64,000 bases of DNA from an uncultured Oscillibacter sp. (GCA_910578935.1 CAJTSM010000005.1:88215-152214), one strand, 5' to 3'; numbered from the stretch's first letter, positions 9,158 through 17,823 are shown. Notes: generated by a model not told the origin, from the letters alone. Numbers and translations are program-made.

Positions 9158-10486
9158 ATGAAGAAGAAACTCTTTGCACTGCTGATGGCCTTGGTTCTGG
9201 TCCTCAGCCTGGCTGCCTGCGGCGGCGACAAGGGTGGAGACACCCAGCCCTCCGACGGCGGCGCGCAGTCCTCCGGTGAAGCCCAGCCCGCTGGCGATGC
9301 CGACGGTGAAGAGGGCAGCCACCTCAACCTTGGCTACGATATGAACACGGACACCAACTACTATGGCCCTTACTATGACGAGTGGAGCGATCTGACGGAT
9401 GAAGAGCTCTATGAGATGGCCCTGAATGAGGATAAGGACCAGACCATCACGGTCTACGCCACCTCTTCCAAAATGCTGAAGACCGAGGAGCCCTTTGAGG
9501 AAATGTATCCCGGCCTGGACCTGGTGGTTGCCGACCTGGACTCCGATGAGGTTCTGAGCAAGGCCCAGATCGAAAACGAAACCAACAACGTCACGGCGGA
9601 CGTGCTCCAGACCAAGGATGTCAACGGCGAAGTGTTCCACGAGTACTATGCCAACGGCGTTATTGAGCCCTTCTATCCCCGGGACATCTGCACCCACATC
9701 GCCGAGGAGAACCTGAAGTACAGCTATCCCCTGTACTCCTCTCAGTCCTTCTGGTATTACAACACCGAGGCGTTCCCCGATGGCCAGCCCATCACCAGCT
9801 GGTGGCAGATTATTGAGAAGAATGACGACGGCAGCCAGAAGTATGCCCTGTACACCAAGGAGATCGGCCAGGAAACCGCGTACCTCTCCCTGTTCGCCAG
9901 CTTCATCATCAACGCGGAAGAGATGGCGCAGTCCTACAAGGACATCTATGGCAAGGACCTGGAGTATACTTATGACGCCTCCAGCTTCGCCTTCGAAGTT
10001 CCCGAGAACAACGCGGGCGTGGAGTACCTGTGGCGTTTCACGCAGGCGGATATGACCTTCATCGGCGACGGCGACGAGCTGGTGCTGGCCGTCCATAACT
10101 CCACCAAGGACCGTCCCGCCCTGGCCCTGGCTTCCGCCGGTAAGATCGAAAACCGTGAGGAGTCCGGCTATAACATTGATTGGTGCATCAACCTCAGCCC
10201 CTATACCGCTTTGCTGAACACCGAGTCCATGATGGTCGTCAGCGGCTGCGACAGCCCCGCCGGCGCCCGCCTCTTCATCCGCTATGTCACCGGCGGCGCG
10301 GACTGCCAGAGCGGCGGCCTGAAGCCCTTCACCAAGACCGGCAACTGGCCCCTGCGCGACGACTTCGTCGACGAGAAGAACCCCGCCAAGCTGCCCGAGC
10401 TGGGCGCCCGGGCCAACGACCTGGTTTCCATCTACAACATCTATCCTGACGTGCAGGATATGTGGATGTACTGGCTGAACCAGTAA
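9158..10486 (+). CDS. ABC importer substrate-binding lipoprotein
   Basis: 442 residues. The ATG at 9158 follows AAAGGAGA. The lipoprotein signal ends in LSLAAC, so Cys is about residue 23, followed by a Gly/Asp/Ser-rich linker to about residue 60. The remainder resembles extracellular solute-binding protein family 1 (ITVYATSSKMLKTEEPFEEM near the start of the domain, SAGKIENREESGYNIDWCIN late). It is expected to sit outside the membrane and deliver ligand to the permease. The ligand is not evident. It starts 60 nt after the ATPase gene and is followed by a very strong hairpin, which often marks the most abundant product of such operons. Confidence 0.88.
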   Translation: MKKKLFALLMALVLVLSLAACGGDKGGDTQPSDGGAQSSGEAQPAGDADGEEGSHLNLGYDMNTDTNYYGPYYDEWSDLTDEELYEMALNEDKDQTITVYATSSKMLKTEEPFEEMYPGLDLVVADLDSDEVLSKAQIENETNNVTADVLQTKDVNGEVFHEYYANGVIEPFYPRDICTHIAEENLKYSYPLYSSQSFWYYNTEAFPDGQPITSWWQIIEKNDDGSQKYALYTKEIGQETAYLSLFASFIINAEEMAQSYKDIYGKDLEYTYDASSFAFEVPENNAGVEYLWRFTQADMTFIGDGDELVLAVHNSTKDRPALALASAGKIENREESGYNIDWCINLSPYTALLNTESMMVVSGCDSPAGARLFIRYVTGGADCQSGGLKPFTKTGNWPLRDDFVDEKNPAKLPELGARANDLVSIYNIYPDVQDMWMYWLNQ

Positions 10487-10523
10487 TCCTCACCTTCCAA
10501 TCGCCGCGTTTCGCAGCTAAGCT

Positions 10524-10551
10524 GGGCGGGCGGCCGGACGGCCGCCCGCCC
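10524..10551 (+). terminator. 12-bp GC hairpin after the binding-protein gene
   Basis: GGGCGGGCGGCC (10524-10535) pairs perfectly with 10540-10551 around a GGAC loop. Only a weak T-tract (GTCTTCT) follows, so partial termination or 3'-end protection of the binding-protein RNA is more likely than full termination. Confidence 0.6.
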
Positions 10552-10560
10552 GTCTTCTAA

Positions 10561-10618
10561 GAAGTTGTGTTCACAGGCGAGAATCTGAACCGGGCTTCCC
10601 GCCTGTGAATACAGCTTC
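10561..10618. repeat. 58-bp inverted-repeat mini-element
   Basis: The arms GAAGTTGTGTTCACAGGCG (10561-10579) and its partner (10600-10618) pair over 19 positions with two G-U pairs. The outer motif (CTGTATTCACAGGCG on one arm) closely resembles the end of the element at 53157-53319 (CTGTATTCATAAGCG), so it may be a reduced relative. Confidence 0.5.
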
Positions 10619-10640
10619 TGAATTTTTAAGGAGGAATCCA

Positions 10641-11174
10641 ATGGCAAATCCCATCCGGCAAAAAGAGATCGACGAGCGGGTCGGCAAGTTTGCCGACAAA
10701 TTCTGGGGCGCGTTTCAGATGACGGAGAACGGCAGGGTGAAGAGTACGATCCTGCTCTACTCCTTCTGCCTCTGCTGGGTCCTGCTGGCCCTCTACGGCG
10801 GATGTTTTGCTCTGTTCAACCCCTGGCTGGACGGCTTGCTTCAAGGCGCGCCTGTGGGGCTGATTACCCTTGTGGAAGCCGTAGTTCCCGCTGCCGTGGG
10901 AACGGTGGCAGCCTCTTTGGTGTGGCTGCTGCCCGGTGATAAGCGCCTGCTTCCCGCCGCGTACATCTGGCTGACGGCGCTGGTCTTGGCTTGTTTGATT
11001 GCGCTGATGATCATGATGGGTTGGGAGAGTGCCGGGCTGATTCTCCAATTTTTTGGGATGTTCGCGCTTGCTCCCTTGGCTTTAGGCCTGGGCGTATCCC
11101 TTTTGGTGTATTATCTATACTGGAAAAAAAGGCCCGCTGCCGGGAAAGCGGCACGGCCTTGGGAAAGGCAGTGA
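10641..11174 (+). CDS. small membrane protein of the importer operon
   Basis: 177 residues. The ATG at 10641 follows AAGGAGGAATCCA; an in-frame ATG at 10605 has no site. The first 40 residues are charged and cytoplasmic (RQKEIDERVGKFADKF). About four hydrophobic segments follow (near 40-65, 75-98, 105-128, 133-160), then a basic tail (KKRPAAGKAARPWERQ). I do not recognise the family. Its place directly behind the ABC importer and 5 nt before the HAD gene suggests a transport-related or assembly role, but nothing catalytic is visible. Confidence 0.75.
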   Translation: MANPIRQKEIDERVGKFADKFWGAFQMTENGRVKSTILLYSFCLCWVLLALYGGCFALFNPWLDGLLQGAPVGLITLVEAVVPAAVGTVAASLVWLLPGDKRLLPAAYIWLTALVLACLIALMIMMGWESAGLILQFFGMFALAPLALGLGVSLLVYYLYWKKRPAAGKAARPWERQ

Positions 11175-11179
11175 GAAGT

Positions 11180-11929
11180 ATGATTGATACCGTACTGTTT
11201 GACATGGGCGGAACGCTGGAGGATATCTGTGTCGATGAGGAGAGCAAAGCCGCCTCTGCCAAGGGCGTCCTCCGCATTCTGGAGGCCCACGGCCACCCGT
11301 TGTCCCTGGATGTTCCTGCCGCTATCCGGGCCTTTGGGGAAGGGTGGGACCGCTACGCCGCTTACCGGGGCCCCACCAACCGGGAGCTGAAACCAGAGGA
11401 GATTTGGGGGGATTACATTCTCCCGCCGCTGGGACTGAACTTTGACGCCGTGAAGCCTTTCGCTGAAGAGCTGGCCCACATGTGGGAGGTCACTCATTAT
11501 CACCGCCGGCTCCGTCCCCATGTAAAAGAGATGCTGGAAGGGCTGAAGGACCTGGGTATGAAGCTGGGCGTAATCAGCAATACCGCCGCGCTCTATCAGG
11601 TTTTCCGCACGCTGGAGGAGTACGGAATCCGGGATTATTTCCAGGATGTGACGCTCTCCTCCGTCACCGGCTACCGCAAACCGGACCCCAACATTTTCCG
11701 GGTATCCCTGAATCAGGTCCGTTCTGAACCCAGGACGTGCGCCTATGTCGGGGACACCTATTCCCGGGATGTCATTGGTCCTCAGAATCTGGGTTTCGGG
11801 GCCACGTTCCATATTCACTCGTTTCTCACACAGTCCCGGGATGGGGATGTGCCCAAGGATGTCCAGCCTACTTACACCATTCAGGATATTTACGAAGTCT
11901 ACACCATATTGAAAAGCCAGGCAGGCTGA
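11180..11929 (+). CDS. HAD-family hydrolase
   Basis: 249 residues with the four HAD motifs: FDMGGTLE (nucleophile Asp8; the usual second Asp of DxD is Gly), GVISNT near 128-133, the Lys of YRKPDPN near 162-168 and VGDTYSRDVIG near 189-199. A helical cap lies between motifs I and II. HAD enzymes of this form are mostly phosphatases of small phosphorylated metabolites. The ATG at 11180 is 5 nt beyond the previous stop, so translation is probably coupled. Loss of the second Asp (general acid/base in classic phosphatases) is common in GGTLE-type members and leaves activity uncertain. Confidence 0.85.
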   Translation: MIDTVLFDMGGTLEDICVDEESKAASAKGVLRILEAHGHPLSLDVPAAIRAFGEGWDRYAAYRGPTNRELKPEEIWGDYILPPLGLNFDAVKPFAEELAHMWEVTHYHRRLRPHVKEMLEGLKDLGMKLGVISNTAALYQVFRTLEEYGIRDYFQDVTLSSVTGYRKPDPNIFRVSLNQVRSEPRTCAYVGDTYSRDVIGPQNLGFGATFHIHSFLTQSRDGDVPKDVQPTYTIQDIYEVYTILKSQAG

Positions 11930-11941
11930 AAGGCGGCGGAT

Positions 11942-12301
11942 ATGTTTTCATTCAACCACTATAATTTTAATGTCACCGATCTGGACCGGTCCCTGGAATT
12001 TTACAAGAAGGCCCTGGGTTTGGAGCCGGTCCGCCGGAAGGAAGCGGAGGACGGCAGCTTTGTCATCGTCTTTTTGGGGGACCGGCGAACCACCTTCCGC
12101 CTAGAGCTGACCTGGCTGCGGGATCATCCTCAGAAGTACGACCTGGGCGAGTGCGAATTCCACTTGGCTCTCAAGGCGGAGGACTATACGGAGGCCCACG
12201 CCAAGCACAAGGAAATGGGCTGCATCTGCTTTGAGAATCCCGCCATGGGAATTTACTTCATCACCGACCCCGACGGGTATTGGATCGAGATTATTCCCTG
12301 A
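11942..12301 (+). CDS. VOC/glyoxalase I-like protein
   Basis: 119 residues, a full two-module VOC domain. All four metal ligands of glyoxalase I can be placed: His6, Glu55, His74 and Glu116, close to positions 5, 56, 74 and 122 in the Escherichia coli enzyme. The C-terminal FITDPDGYWIEIIP is typical. Probable activity is isomerisation of a methylglyoxal-thiol adduct, but related VOC proteins isomerise or bind other small molecules. It is the last gene of the operon, 12 nt after the HAD gene. Methylglyoxal arises from excess triose phosphate, which would fit a phosphosugar importer; this is inference. Confidence 0.82.
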   Translation: MFSFNHYNFNVTDLDRSLEFYKKALGLEPVRRKEAEDGSFVIVFLGDRRTTFRLELTWLRDHPQKYDLGECEFHLALKAEDYTEAHAKHKEMGCICFENPAMGIYFITDPDGYWIEIIP

Positions 12302-12309
12302 GGTTTCAG

Positions 12310-12399
12310 CCTGTCGAAAAAGGGCGAAAACGCAAATGACGGGGAGAAAGAGAGTTGCGAGAGGAACCCGGGGGGGTTCCTCTCGTTTTGAATCAGAAG
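12310..12399. repeat. dispersed 90-bp repeat, copy 1
   Basis: From CCTGTCGAAAAA to TTTGAATCAGAAG this matches 36257-36347 at roughly four of five positions by eye. It contains a hairpin CGAGAGGAAC / GTTCCTCTCG conserved in both copies. Both copies lie between convergently transcribed genes. Confidence 0.75.
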
Positions 12400-12417
12400 G
12401 TTTATGAAGGCTTGGAA

Positions 12418-12450
12418 AACCCACCGGCTCAGAAGAGCCGGTGGGTTTTT
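12418..12450. terminator. bidirectional terminator between VOC and YfcC genes
   Basis: AACCCACCGGCTC (12418-12430) pairs perfectly with 12435-12447 around AGAA. A T-run follows on the plus strand and an A-run (GGAAAA) precedes it, so it can end both the importer operon and the yfcC transcript. Confidence 0.85.
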
Positions 12451-12453
12451 GCG

Positions 12454-13842
12454 TCAGCCAATCGCGACGCCCGCGATTAAAAACATCAGGGTCAAGAGAA
12501 AGAAATACAGAATCAGTTTCCACACGTATTTTACCCATTTGTCGTAGGGCACATGCCCCAGGGCCAGGGCGCCCATGACCACCGCCGCAGTGGGGGTGAT
12601 GATGTTCACCAGGCCGGAGGCGGACTGAAAAGCCGTCACCACCAGGTCGCCTCCTACGCCTGCGAAGCGCCCTAGAGGGGCCATGACGGGCACCGATAAG
12701 GTCGCCAGGCCGGAGGAGGAGGGGATCAGCACCGTCAGGGGCAGGTAGAGCAGGTATACCAGCAGTACGAAACTGACAGGCCCCGCCCCGGAGAGAGCCC
12801 GTTCTCCCCAGTGGAGGATGGTGCCGGTGATTTGCCCGTCGTTCATCAGCACGGTGATGCCCCGGCTGATCCCGATGATGAGGGCCACGCCAAGCAGGTC
12901 CGCGCAGCCCGCCACATAGGTTTCCGCGATGGCCTCTTCTCCCATACGGTCGATCAGGCCGATGATGACGCCGGATACCAAAAACAGCGCGCTGAGCTCC
13001 GGGAACCACCAGCCAAGGACCGGCAGGGGCAGGCCCATCTCGTCGAATGGGATGACGCCGTAGATCATAATTAAAAAAGTCAGAGTGAAGATTACCATGA
13101 TGACTTTTCGCTTGGGGGTGAACTCCACGGTTTCTTCCATGTTGGCCTGTATTTTCCCTGCGCCCACGCCGACGACGGAGCGGGCGGGGTCCTTCTTCAC
13201 CCGGGCGGCATAGGACATGACAAACCAAATTGCCGCCCCCTCGAAGACAATCCACTGGACGGCCCGGAGAAGAATGCCGTCTCCCAGGGATACCCCGGCG
13301 AAGCCCGCCGCGATGCCTGTGGCAAAGGGATTGACCGTGGAGCTGATAATGCCTGCCCCGGCTCCCAGGAGGATTACGGAAATGCCCACCACCGCGTCAT
13401 AGCCGGCCGCCAAAAAAACAGGAATCAGCAGCGGGTAGAAGGCCATCGTTTCCTCCCACATGCCGTAGGTGGTGCCTCCCAGGCCAAAAGCGATCATCAG
13501 GATGGGAATTAACCACTTCTCTTTCCCGCCCAGGCGCTGAATAATCCGGCCCACGCCGGCATCCACCGCTCCGGTTTTCATGACCACTCCCAGGAAACCG
13601 CCGACCATCAAAATGAAAACGCACACGTCCACGGCGTCATAAAATCCGGAGAAGGCGGCTTTCAGCACCGCTCCGGCCCCCTGGGGACTCTGGTCCACGG
13701 CATGGTAAGTCCCGGCCACCGGGGCCTCATTCACGTATTGGTAAGCCCCCGCCGGGACCAGCCAGGTGCAAAGAGCCACCAGAATAATCAGGAGGAACAA
13801 GATGGTGTATGCCGTGGGCATACGGAATTTTGCTCTTTCCAA
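12454..13842 (-). CDS. YfcC/DcuC-type carrier, likely arginine/ornithine exchange
   Basis: 462 residues, about 12 membrane segments, YfcC family of the C4-dicarboxylate (DcuC-like) superfamily. The start is read as TTG 13842 behind AAAGGGGG. Glycine-rich re-entrant stretches are visible (AFGLGGTTYGMWEET near 120; LLGAGAGIISSTVNPFATG near 160; LIPSSSGLATLSVPVM near 370). It follows the ornithine carbamoyltransferase gene by 14 nt, so although the family transports various acids, exchange of arginine for ornithine is the best contextual guess. There is no APC-type ArcD in the window. Confidence 0.8.
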   Translation of the reverse strand: MERAKFRMPTAYTILFLLIILVALCTWLVPAGAYQYVNEAPVAGTYHAVDQSPQGAGAVLKAAFSGFYDAVDVCVFILMVGGFLGVVMKTGAVDAGVGRIIQRLGGKEKWLIPILMIAFGLGGTTYGMWEETMAFYPLLIPVFLAAGYDAVVGISVILLGAGAGIISSTVNPFATGIAAGFAGVSLGDGILLRAVQWIVFEGAAIWFVMSYAARVKKDPARSVVGVGAGKIQANMEETVEFTPKRKVIMVIFTLTFLIMIYGVIPFDEMGLPLPVLGWWFPELSALFLVSGVIIGLIDRMGEEAIAETYVAGCADLLGVALIIGISRGITVLMNDGQITGTILHWGERALSGAGPVSFVLLVYLLYLPLTVLIPSSSGLATLSVPVMAPLGRFAGVGGDLVVTAFQSASGLVNIITPTAAVVMGALALGHVPYDKWVKYVWKLILYFFLLTLMFLIAGVAIG

Positions 13843-13856
13843 AGGGAACGCCCCCT

Positions 13857-14855
13857 TTATTTTCCGATCGTCGCGACGAGAACGGCTTTAATAGAATGCA
13901 TCCGGTTCTCCGCCTCGTCGAAGACCACGCTGTGGCGGCCGCGGAAGACTTCGTCGGTAACTTCCCGGATGTCCACGCCTTTTTCCTGCCACTCTTTAGC
14001 CAGCTTTGTCTCGAAGTCGTGGAAGGAGGGCAGGCAGTGCATATAAAGCACATCCGGGTTTTCCGTGGCCTTGAGGGTTTCTTCCGTTACCCGGTAGGGG
14101 GACAGCAGCGCCGCCCGCTTGGGGATCAGCTCCTCCTCGCCCATAGACGCCCAAATATCTCCGTAGATCATGTCCGCGCCTTTAAGGCTTCCCTTGTCGT
14201 CGGTGATCTCAATCAAGCCGCCGTTTTTCCGGGCCTCGGCAAAGACCCGCTTGACAAGCTCCTGATCCATCTGCTGGGCCAGCTCCTGGGGACCCAGGCC
14301 CACGAAGTGCATACCCATCTTGGCCGCGCCGATCATCCAAGCGTAGCACATGTTGTTCCGCACGTCGCCGGGGAAGACCACCTTCATTTTGTTCAGAGGT
14401 TTTTTGCAGTGCTCTTCCAGAGTCATCATATCGGCGAGAATTTGAGTGGGGTGGTCCCAGTCGGTGAGCCCGTTCCACACGGGTACGCCGGACCACTTGG
14501 CCAGGTCTTCCACCACTTTCTGGGCATAGCCCCGGTACTCGATTCCGTCGAAAAAGCGGCCCAGGACTTTGGCGGAATCCTCCAAGGATTCTTTCTTACC
14601 CATCTGAGAGCTGCCTGCGTCCAGGTAGGTGACGTGAGCCCCTTCCTGGGTGGCTGCCACTTCAAAAGAACAGCGGGTTCGGGTAGAGGTTTTCTCAAAG
14701 AGGAGGACGATGTGCTTGCCCTTCAGGGCGGGTTCGCAGACGCCGGCCCGGCGCTTGGCCTTCAGGGCGTGGCCTAGGTCCAGGAGATAGCGGATCTCGC
14801 CGGGAGTGAAGTCCTCCAGGGTTAAAAAGCTGCGGCCTTTTAAATTTAATGCCAT
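13857..14855 (-). CDS. arcB: ornithine carbamoyltransferase
   Basis: 332 residues. ATG 14855 is chosen because GGAAAGGAAG lies 7 nt before it; a farther ATG at 14879 would place that site inside the gene. Carbamoyl-phosphate motif STRTR (57-61), HPTQ (135-138) and HCLP (273-276) are intact, along with the ornithine-side residues of FVGLGPQELA. It interconverts citrulline plus phosphate with ornithine plus carbamoyl phosphate in the cytoplasm. Lying between arginine deiminase and a carrier, it is probably the catabolic enzyme. No carbamate kinase gene follows, so ATP recovery must use an enzyme encoded elsewhere. Confidence 0.95.
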   Translation of the reverse strand: MALNLKGRSFLTLEDFTPGEIRYLLDLGHALKAKRRAGVCEPALKGKHIVLLFEKTSTRTRCSFEVAATQEGAHVTYLDAGSSQMGKKESLEDSAKVLGRFFDGIEYRGYAQKVVEDLAKWSGVPVWNGLTDWDHPTQILADMMTLEEHCKKPLNKMKVVFPGDVRNNMCYAWMIGAAKMGMHFVGLGPQELAQQMDQELVKRVFAEARKNGGLIEITDDKGSLKGADMIYGDIWASMGEEELIPKRAALLSPYRVTEETLKATENPDVLYMHCLPSFHDFETKLAKEWQEKGVDIREVTDEVFRGRHSVVFDEAENRMHSIKAVLVATIGK

Positions 14856-15009
14856 TGTAATGCTTCCTTTCCGTAACAAATTAAAATCATTTTCCTGACG
14901 GCATGCGCGTCAGGAAATACATTGACCCGTGCGCCTTGGGCGCACCCACCGGCGGCCGATGTCGCTGGTGGGGGGAAATCTAAAGGGGGGGGGAGACGAA
15001 GTCCCCTCT

Positions 15010-16239
15010 TTAATTCGGGTCGTCCCGCCAAAGAGGCATGGACATACAGCGGGGCCCTCCGCGGCCGCGGCTGAGCTCCGCGCTGGGGATTGTGTGGACC
15101 TTGATGCCCGCCTCTTCCAAAGAGCGGTTTGTCACGTAGTTCCGGGAGTAGACCACCACCTCGCCGGGGGCAATGGCCAAGGTGTTGCTGCCGTCGTTCC
15201 ACTGTTCCCGGGCCGCGTCCACTTCGCTGCCCCGTCCGCACTCGATGAGGGTGACATGGTCCAGACCCAGGTGTTCTTTGAGAATGTCCTCCAGGCGGCC
15301 GTCCTCCTGGGTGATTTTCATTTTTTGGTTCTCATCCAGCTCCATGACGAAGACCGTGATGCTGGAGAGAATATTGGGGTGCACAGTGAATTTGTCCCGG
15401 TCCACCATGGTAAAAACCGTGTCCAAGTGCATGAAGGACCGGCTCTTGGGGATGTTGAAGGCGAGAATTTTTTTAAAGCTTGTCCGGCTGTAAGTCAGCA
15501 CGGCCTCTGCCAGAGTGTCGATGGAGTCCCCCTTGGTCCGCTGGGAAATGCCCACGCCCAGAACCTGGGGACTGAGAATCAGGATGTCTCCGCCTTCCAG
15601 GGAAGAGACTTCTCCCCGGTCATACCAGCGGGGAGCGTGCATATACTCCGGGTTGTGCTGGAAAATAAATTTTCCGAACAGCGTCTCCCGGTTCCGTGTT
15701 TCCGTCAGCATTTTGTGAATGGACACGCCGGTGCCGATGGTAGCAAAGGGGTCCCGGGTAAAGTAGAGGTTTGGCATGGGGTCCACCACAAAGGGATATC
15801 CGTCTCCGGCAGTGGAGAGAAGGTCCGCTAGCTTTTCACTTTCGCCTTGAAGCTGGCTTTTCCGCACCCCGGCCATCATGGTGGATACCATTTGCTTGTC
15901 CGGCATTTTTCCCAGATATTCTCCCAGCAGCACCCGGCTGCGCTGGTCCTTGACGCCCGCCTCGTCCAGGAACTGAATTACCAGTTCCTTGCGGACCTCA
16001 TCGCTGGTGATTGAGTTCACGACCAGGTCTGTAAGGTAGACCACCTCCACGCCCTGCTGGCGGAGGCAGTCGGCAAAGGCGTCATGCTCCTTTTGCGCTT
16101 CCCGGAGGTAGGGAATGTCGTCGAAGAGCAACCGTTCCAGATATTCCGGCATCAGATTTTCCAGCTCCTGGCCGGGGCGGTGAAGCAGGACCTTTTTCAA
16201 CCGCCCGATCTCGGAGGTGTTATGGATTCCCGTTTCCAA
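15010..16239 (-). CDS. arcA: arginine deiminase
   Basis: 409 residues, normal length. It starts at TTG 16239 with AAGGAG about 9 nt upstream. Family motifs are present: FTRDPF, LEGGDIL, HLDTVFTM, and the catalytic Cys398 in GGPRCMSMPLWRDD near the C-terminus. It hydrolyses arginine to citrulline and ammonia, the first step of the deiminase pathway, supplying the next gene. The 154-nt gap to arcB is GC-rich with a G-run and no gene, so arcB may be read through or have its own start. Confidence 0.95.
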   Translation of the reverse strand: METGIHNTSEIGRLKKVLLHRPGQELENLMPEYLERLLFDDIPYLREAQKEHDAFADCLRQQGVEVVYLTDLVVNSITSDEVRKELVIQFLDEAGVKDQRSRVLLGEYLGKMPDKQMVSTMMAGVRKSQLQGESEKLADLLSTAGDGYPFVVDPMPNLYFTRDPFATIGTGVSIHKMLTETRNRETLFGKFIFQHNPEYMHAPRWYDRGEVSSLEGGDILILSPQVLGVGISQRTKGDSIDTLAEAVLTYSRTSFKKILAFNIPKSRSFMHLDTVFTMVDRDKFTVHPNILSSITVFVMELDENQKMKITQEDGRLEDILKEHLGLDHVTLIECGRGSEVDAAREQWNDGSNTLAIAPGEVVVYSRNYVTNRSLEEAGIKVHTIPSAELSRGRGGPRCMSMPLWRDDPN

Positions 16240-16319
16240 ATCTGCTCACTCCTTTTTGATTCAAATCGTTGGGTGATGTTAGGGTCCCTGGTTTTCCCGT
16301 TTTCATGCGCAGCGGAAAA

Positions 16320-16362
16320 AATTACAAAAACGTGCGGGAGCCCAGGGAAGGGTTCCCGCACG
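16320..16362 (-). terminator. terminator or leader hairpin between spoIIP and arcA
   Basis: CGTGCGGGAGCCC (16331-16343) pairs with 16350-16362, one mismatch, AGGGAA loop. Minus-strand reading continues into TTTTTG and TTTTTT (16330-16318). It would end spoIIP transcription; because it also lies 90 nt before arcA it could act as an attenuator if the arcA promoter is farther up. A plus-strand T-run also follows. Confidence 0.65.
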
Positions 16363-16399
16363 CTTGGGTTTTTCAGATTCGGCATTGTTTGAAAAAGGC

Positions 16400-16566
16400 C
16401 TAGGCCCTGTTTGAAAAATGCGAAAACGCCCAAACGGCGGATCTTTTTCCGCGGATGCTTCGTTGATTTCCCTTGAAATCCGTCAGGATTCCTGGGGAAA
16501 ATCGCCTCGCCCAGTGTAAAAATCTCTCGCCGCTGGGCATTCCGGCAATTTTCAAACAGGGCCTAG
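16400..16566. repeat. MITE-like element C
   Basis: 167 bp with terminal inverted repeats of about 22 bp (CTAGGCCCTGTTTGAAAAATGC at 16400-16421; complement at 16545-16566 with one or two changes). Read from its right end, about 45 bp match the left end of element A (47636-47800) at roughly 80 percent, including AATGCCCA-CGG-GAGAGAT. The opposite ends match as well (GTTTGAA, CCAAAC-GCGGAT, TTTTTC). The middle differs. No coding capacity. The spoIIP stop codon lies inside its right end. Confidence 0.75.
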
Positions 16567-17741
16567 CTTTTCGGACTGTCTGCCTTTTCTTTCAGTACGG
16601 CGGCCATCCGCTCCGCGAACAGCCGCCCGGCCAAGGCCGCCTCCTCCGGTGCGTTTCCCGCAGCCCCCACTTCCAGCAGCAGGGACCCGGTGGTGGCATG
16701 CTGGTTGTACCGGGAGTTCCGCAGCAGCATCGGACGCATCAGCGTGGGGTAGCGCTCCAGAATGTCTTCTTGAAGCGCAGCCGCCAGCTTCAGGTTTTCC
16801 AGCCACTTCGGATGTTCCATTCCGCTGCCGTCGCTGCCCATCACCAGGGACATCTGAGCCGGAACTCCCATGCCCTCAATTTCAGAAACCGCTTTGTACT
16901 GGTTTCCCTGTCCGTCTTCAATCGCGTCCCGGTGAACGTCCAGGACAAAACGGATGGAGGGATAGCGTTCCAGATAATTCCGGATGGAAACCAAAGCCCT
17001 GTCATAAGCTCCGGTGTAATTTGGATAATCGTACAAGGTCCGGTCGTGGAGAACGGAGATGCCCGCCTCCGCGAAAACTTCCGCCATTTCATCCCCCACT
17101 TTTACCACGTTGTAGCGGTAATCCGTGGTGCGGTAGTCCCCGGACCAGACAATGGAAGTCCCCGGGGCGGGCGTATAGGATTCGCTGCCGTGGGTATGGA
17201 GGATTAAAATCTGAGGACCCTCTTTGCCCAAAGCCGCCGTAAAGGGGGCTTGCAGTTCCGGGACGGAGAGCTCATGACTGGTGGAATTGCTGATATAGAC
17301 TCGCCCGCAGACCGTATAGCCGCTGGGGTCGGTGGGAATCAGCGTTTTGGCGGGAACGCCGTTGTCCTCCGCAATGGGAGTTGCGGGCTCCACAGGCGTT
17401 TCTTCCACCGGTACGGTTACAGGGGCCTGGGTTTCTCCGTCTTCCTCCGGCGGCTCCTGGCGTTCAAGGGCCCGCAGCTCCGCCACGTCCCTTCGGGCCG
17501 ACGTCAGCAGGGGAGATTCTCCAATGGTCAGCGCCGCCGCGGGGGACAAGCTGTCTCCAAACCGCAGGTCCCCCAGTTCCCAGCGGAGGACCCGCTCCGG
17601 CAGAGCCTCCGCCAAAGCCTCCGCGGCGGCGGAGGCGGTGTCGCTTCCGGCGGTGACAGCGGTGATCCACAGCGTTCCCGCCGCCAGCAGCGCCGCTTCC
17701 AGCCGCCGGAGAATTTGGATCAGGGTCTTCTTTTGTCTCAT
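16563..17741 (-). CDS. spoIIP: stage II sporulation protein P
   Basis: 392 residues. N-terminal membrane anchor (about 14-35), an acidic/Pro-rich spacer (about 90-125) and a C-terminal amidase_3-like domain. Recognisable blocks are ILILHTHGSESY (about 192-203; zinc-site His), FVLDVHRDAI near 275 (second His) and SLLLEVGAAGN near 350 (catalytic Glu). SpoIIP cleaves stem peptides from glycan during engulfment with SpoIID (32707 here) and SpoIIM. ATG 17741 has AGAGGTGAG upstream. The TAG stop is formed by the end of a repeat element, so the native 3' end may have been changed. Confidence 0.92.
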   Translation of the reverse strand: MRQKKTLIQILRRLEAALLAAGTLWITAVTAGSDTASAAAEALAEALPERVLRWELGDLRFGDSLSPAAALTIGESPLLTSARRDVAELRALERQEPPEEDGETQAPVTVPVEETPVEPATPIAEDNGVPAKTLIPTDPSGYTVCGRVYISNSTSHELSVPELQAPFTAALGKEGPQILILHTHGSESYTPAPGTSIVWSGDYRTTDYRYNVVKVGDEMAEVFAEAGISVLHDRTLYDYPNYTGAYDRALVSIRNYLERYPSIRFVLDVHRDAIEDGQGNQYKAVSEIEGMGVPAQMSLVMGSDGSGMEHPKWLENLKLAAALQEDILERYPTLMRPMLLRNSRYNQHATTGSLLLEVGAAGNAPEEAALAGRLFAERMAAVLKEKADSPKS

Positions 17742-17794
17742 AGTCGCTCACCTCTGGGACAACCTATGTCCGGCGGGCCGGAAATATGTCAGTC

Positions 17795-17823
17795 TTGCAA
17801 TCCCGGTCTGTTCAGTATATACT
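17795..17823 (+). promoter_or_regulatory. promoter of yfmF-yfmH-lgt-folD
   Basis: TTGCAA (17795-17800), 17 nt, TATACT (17818-17823), 58 nt before the GTG of yfmF. Confidence 0.6.

Noticed and set aside
7946..10096. A 716-codon open frame on the minus strand.
   Set aside because: It lies wholly opposite the ATPase and binding-protein genes, which have ribosome sites and clear families; its sequence is the low-complexity product of GC-rich antisense reading.
16240..16562. Promoter for arcA in the upstream gap.
   Set aside because: No -35/-10 pair with acceptable spacing could be found near the gene; left uncalled.
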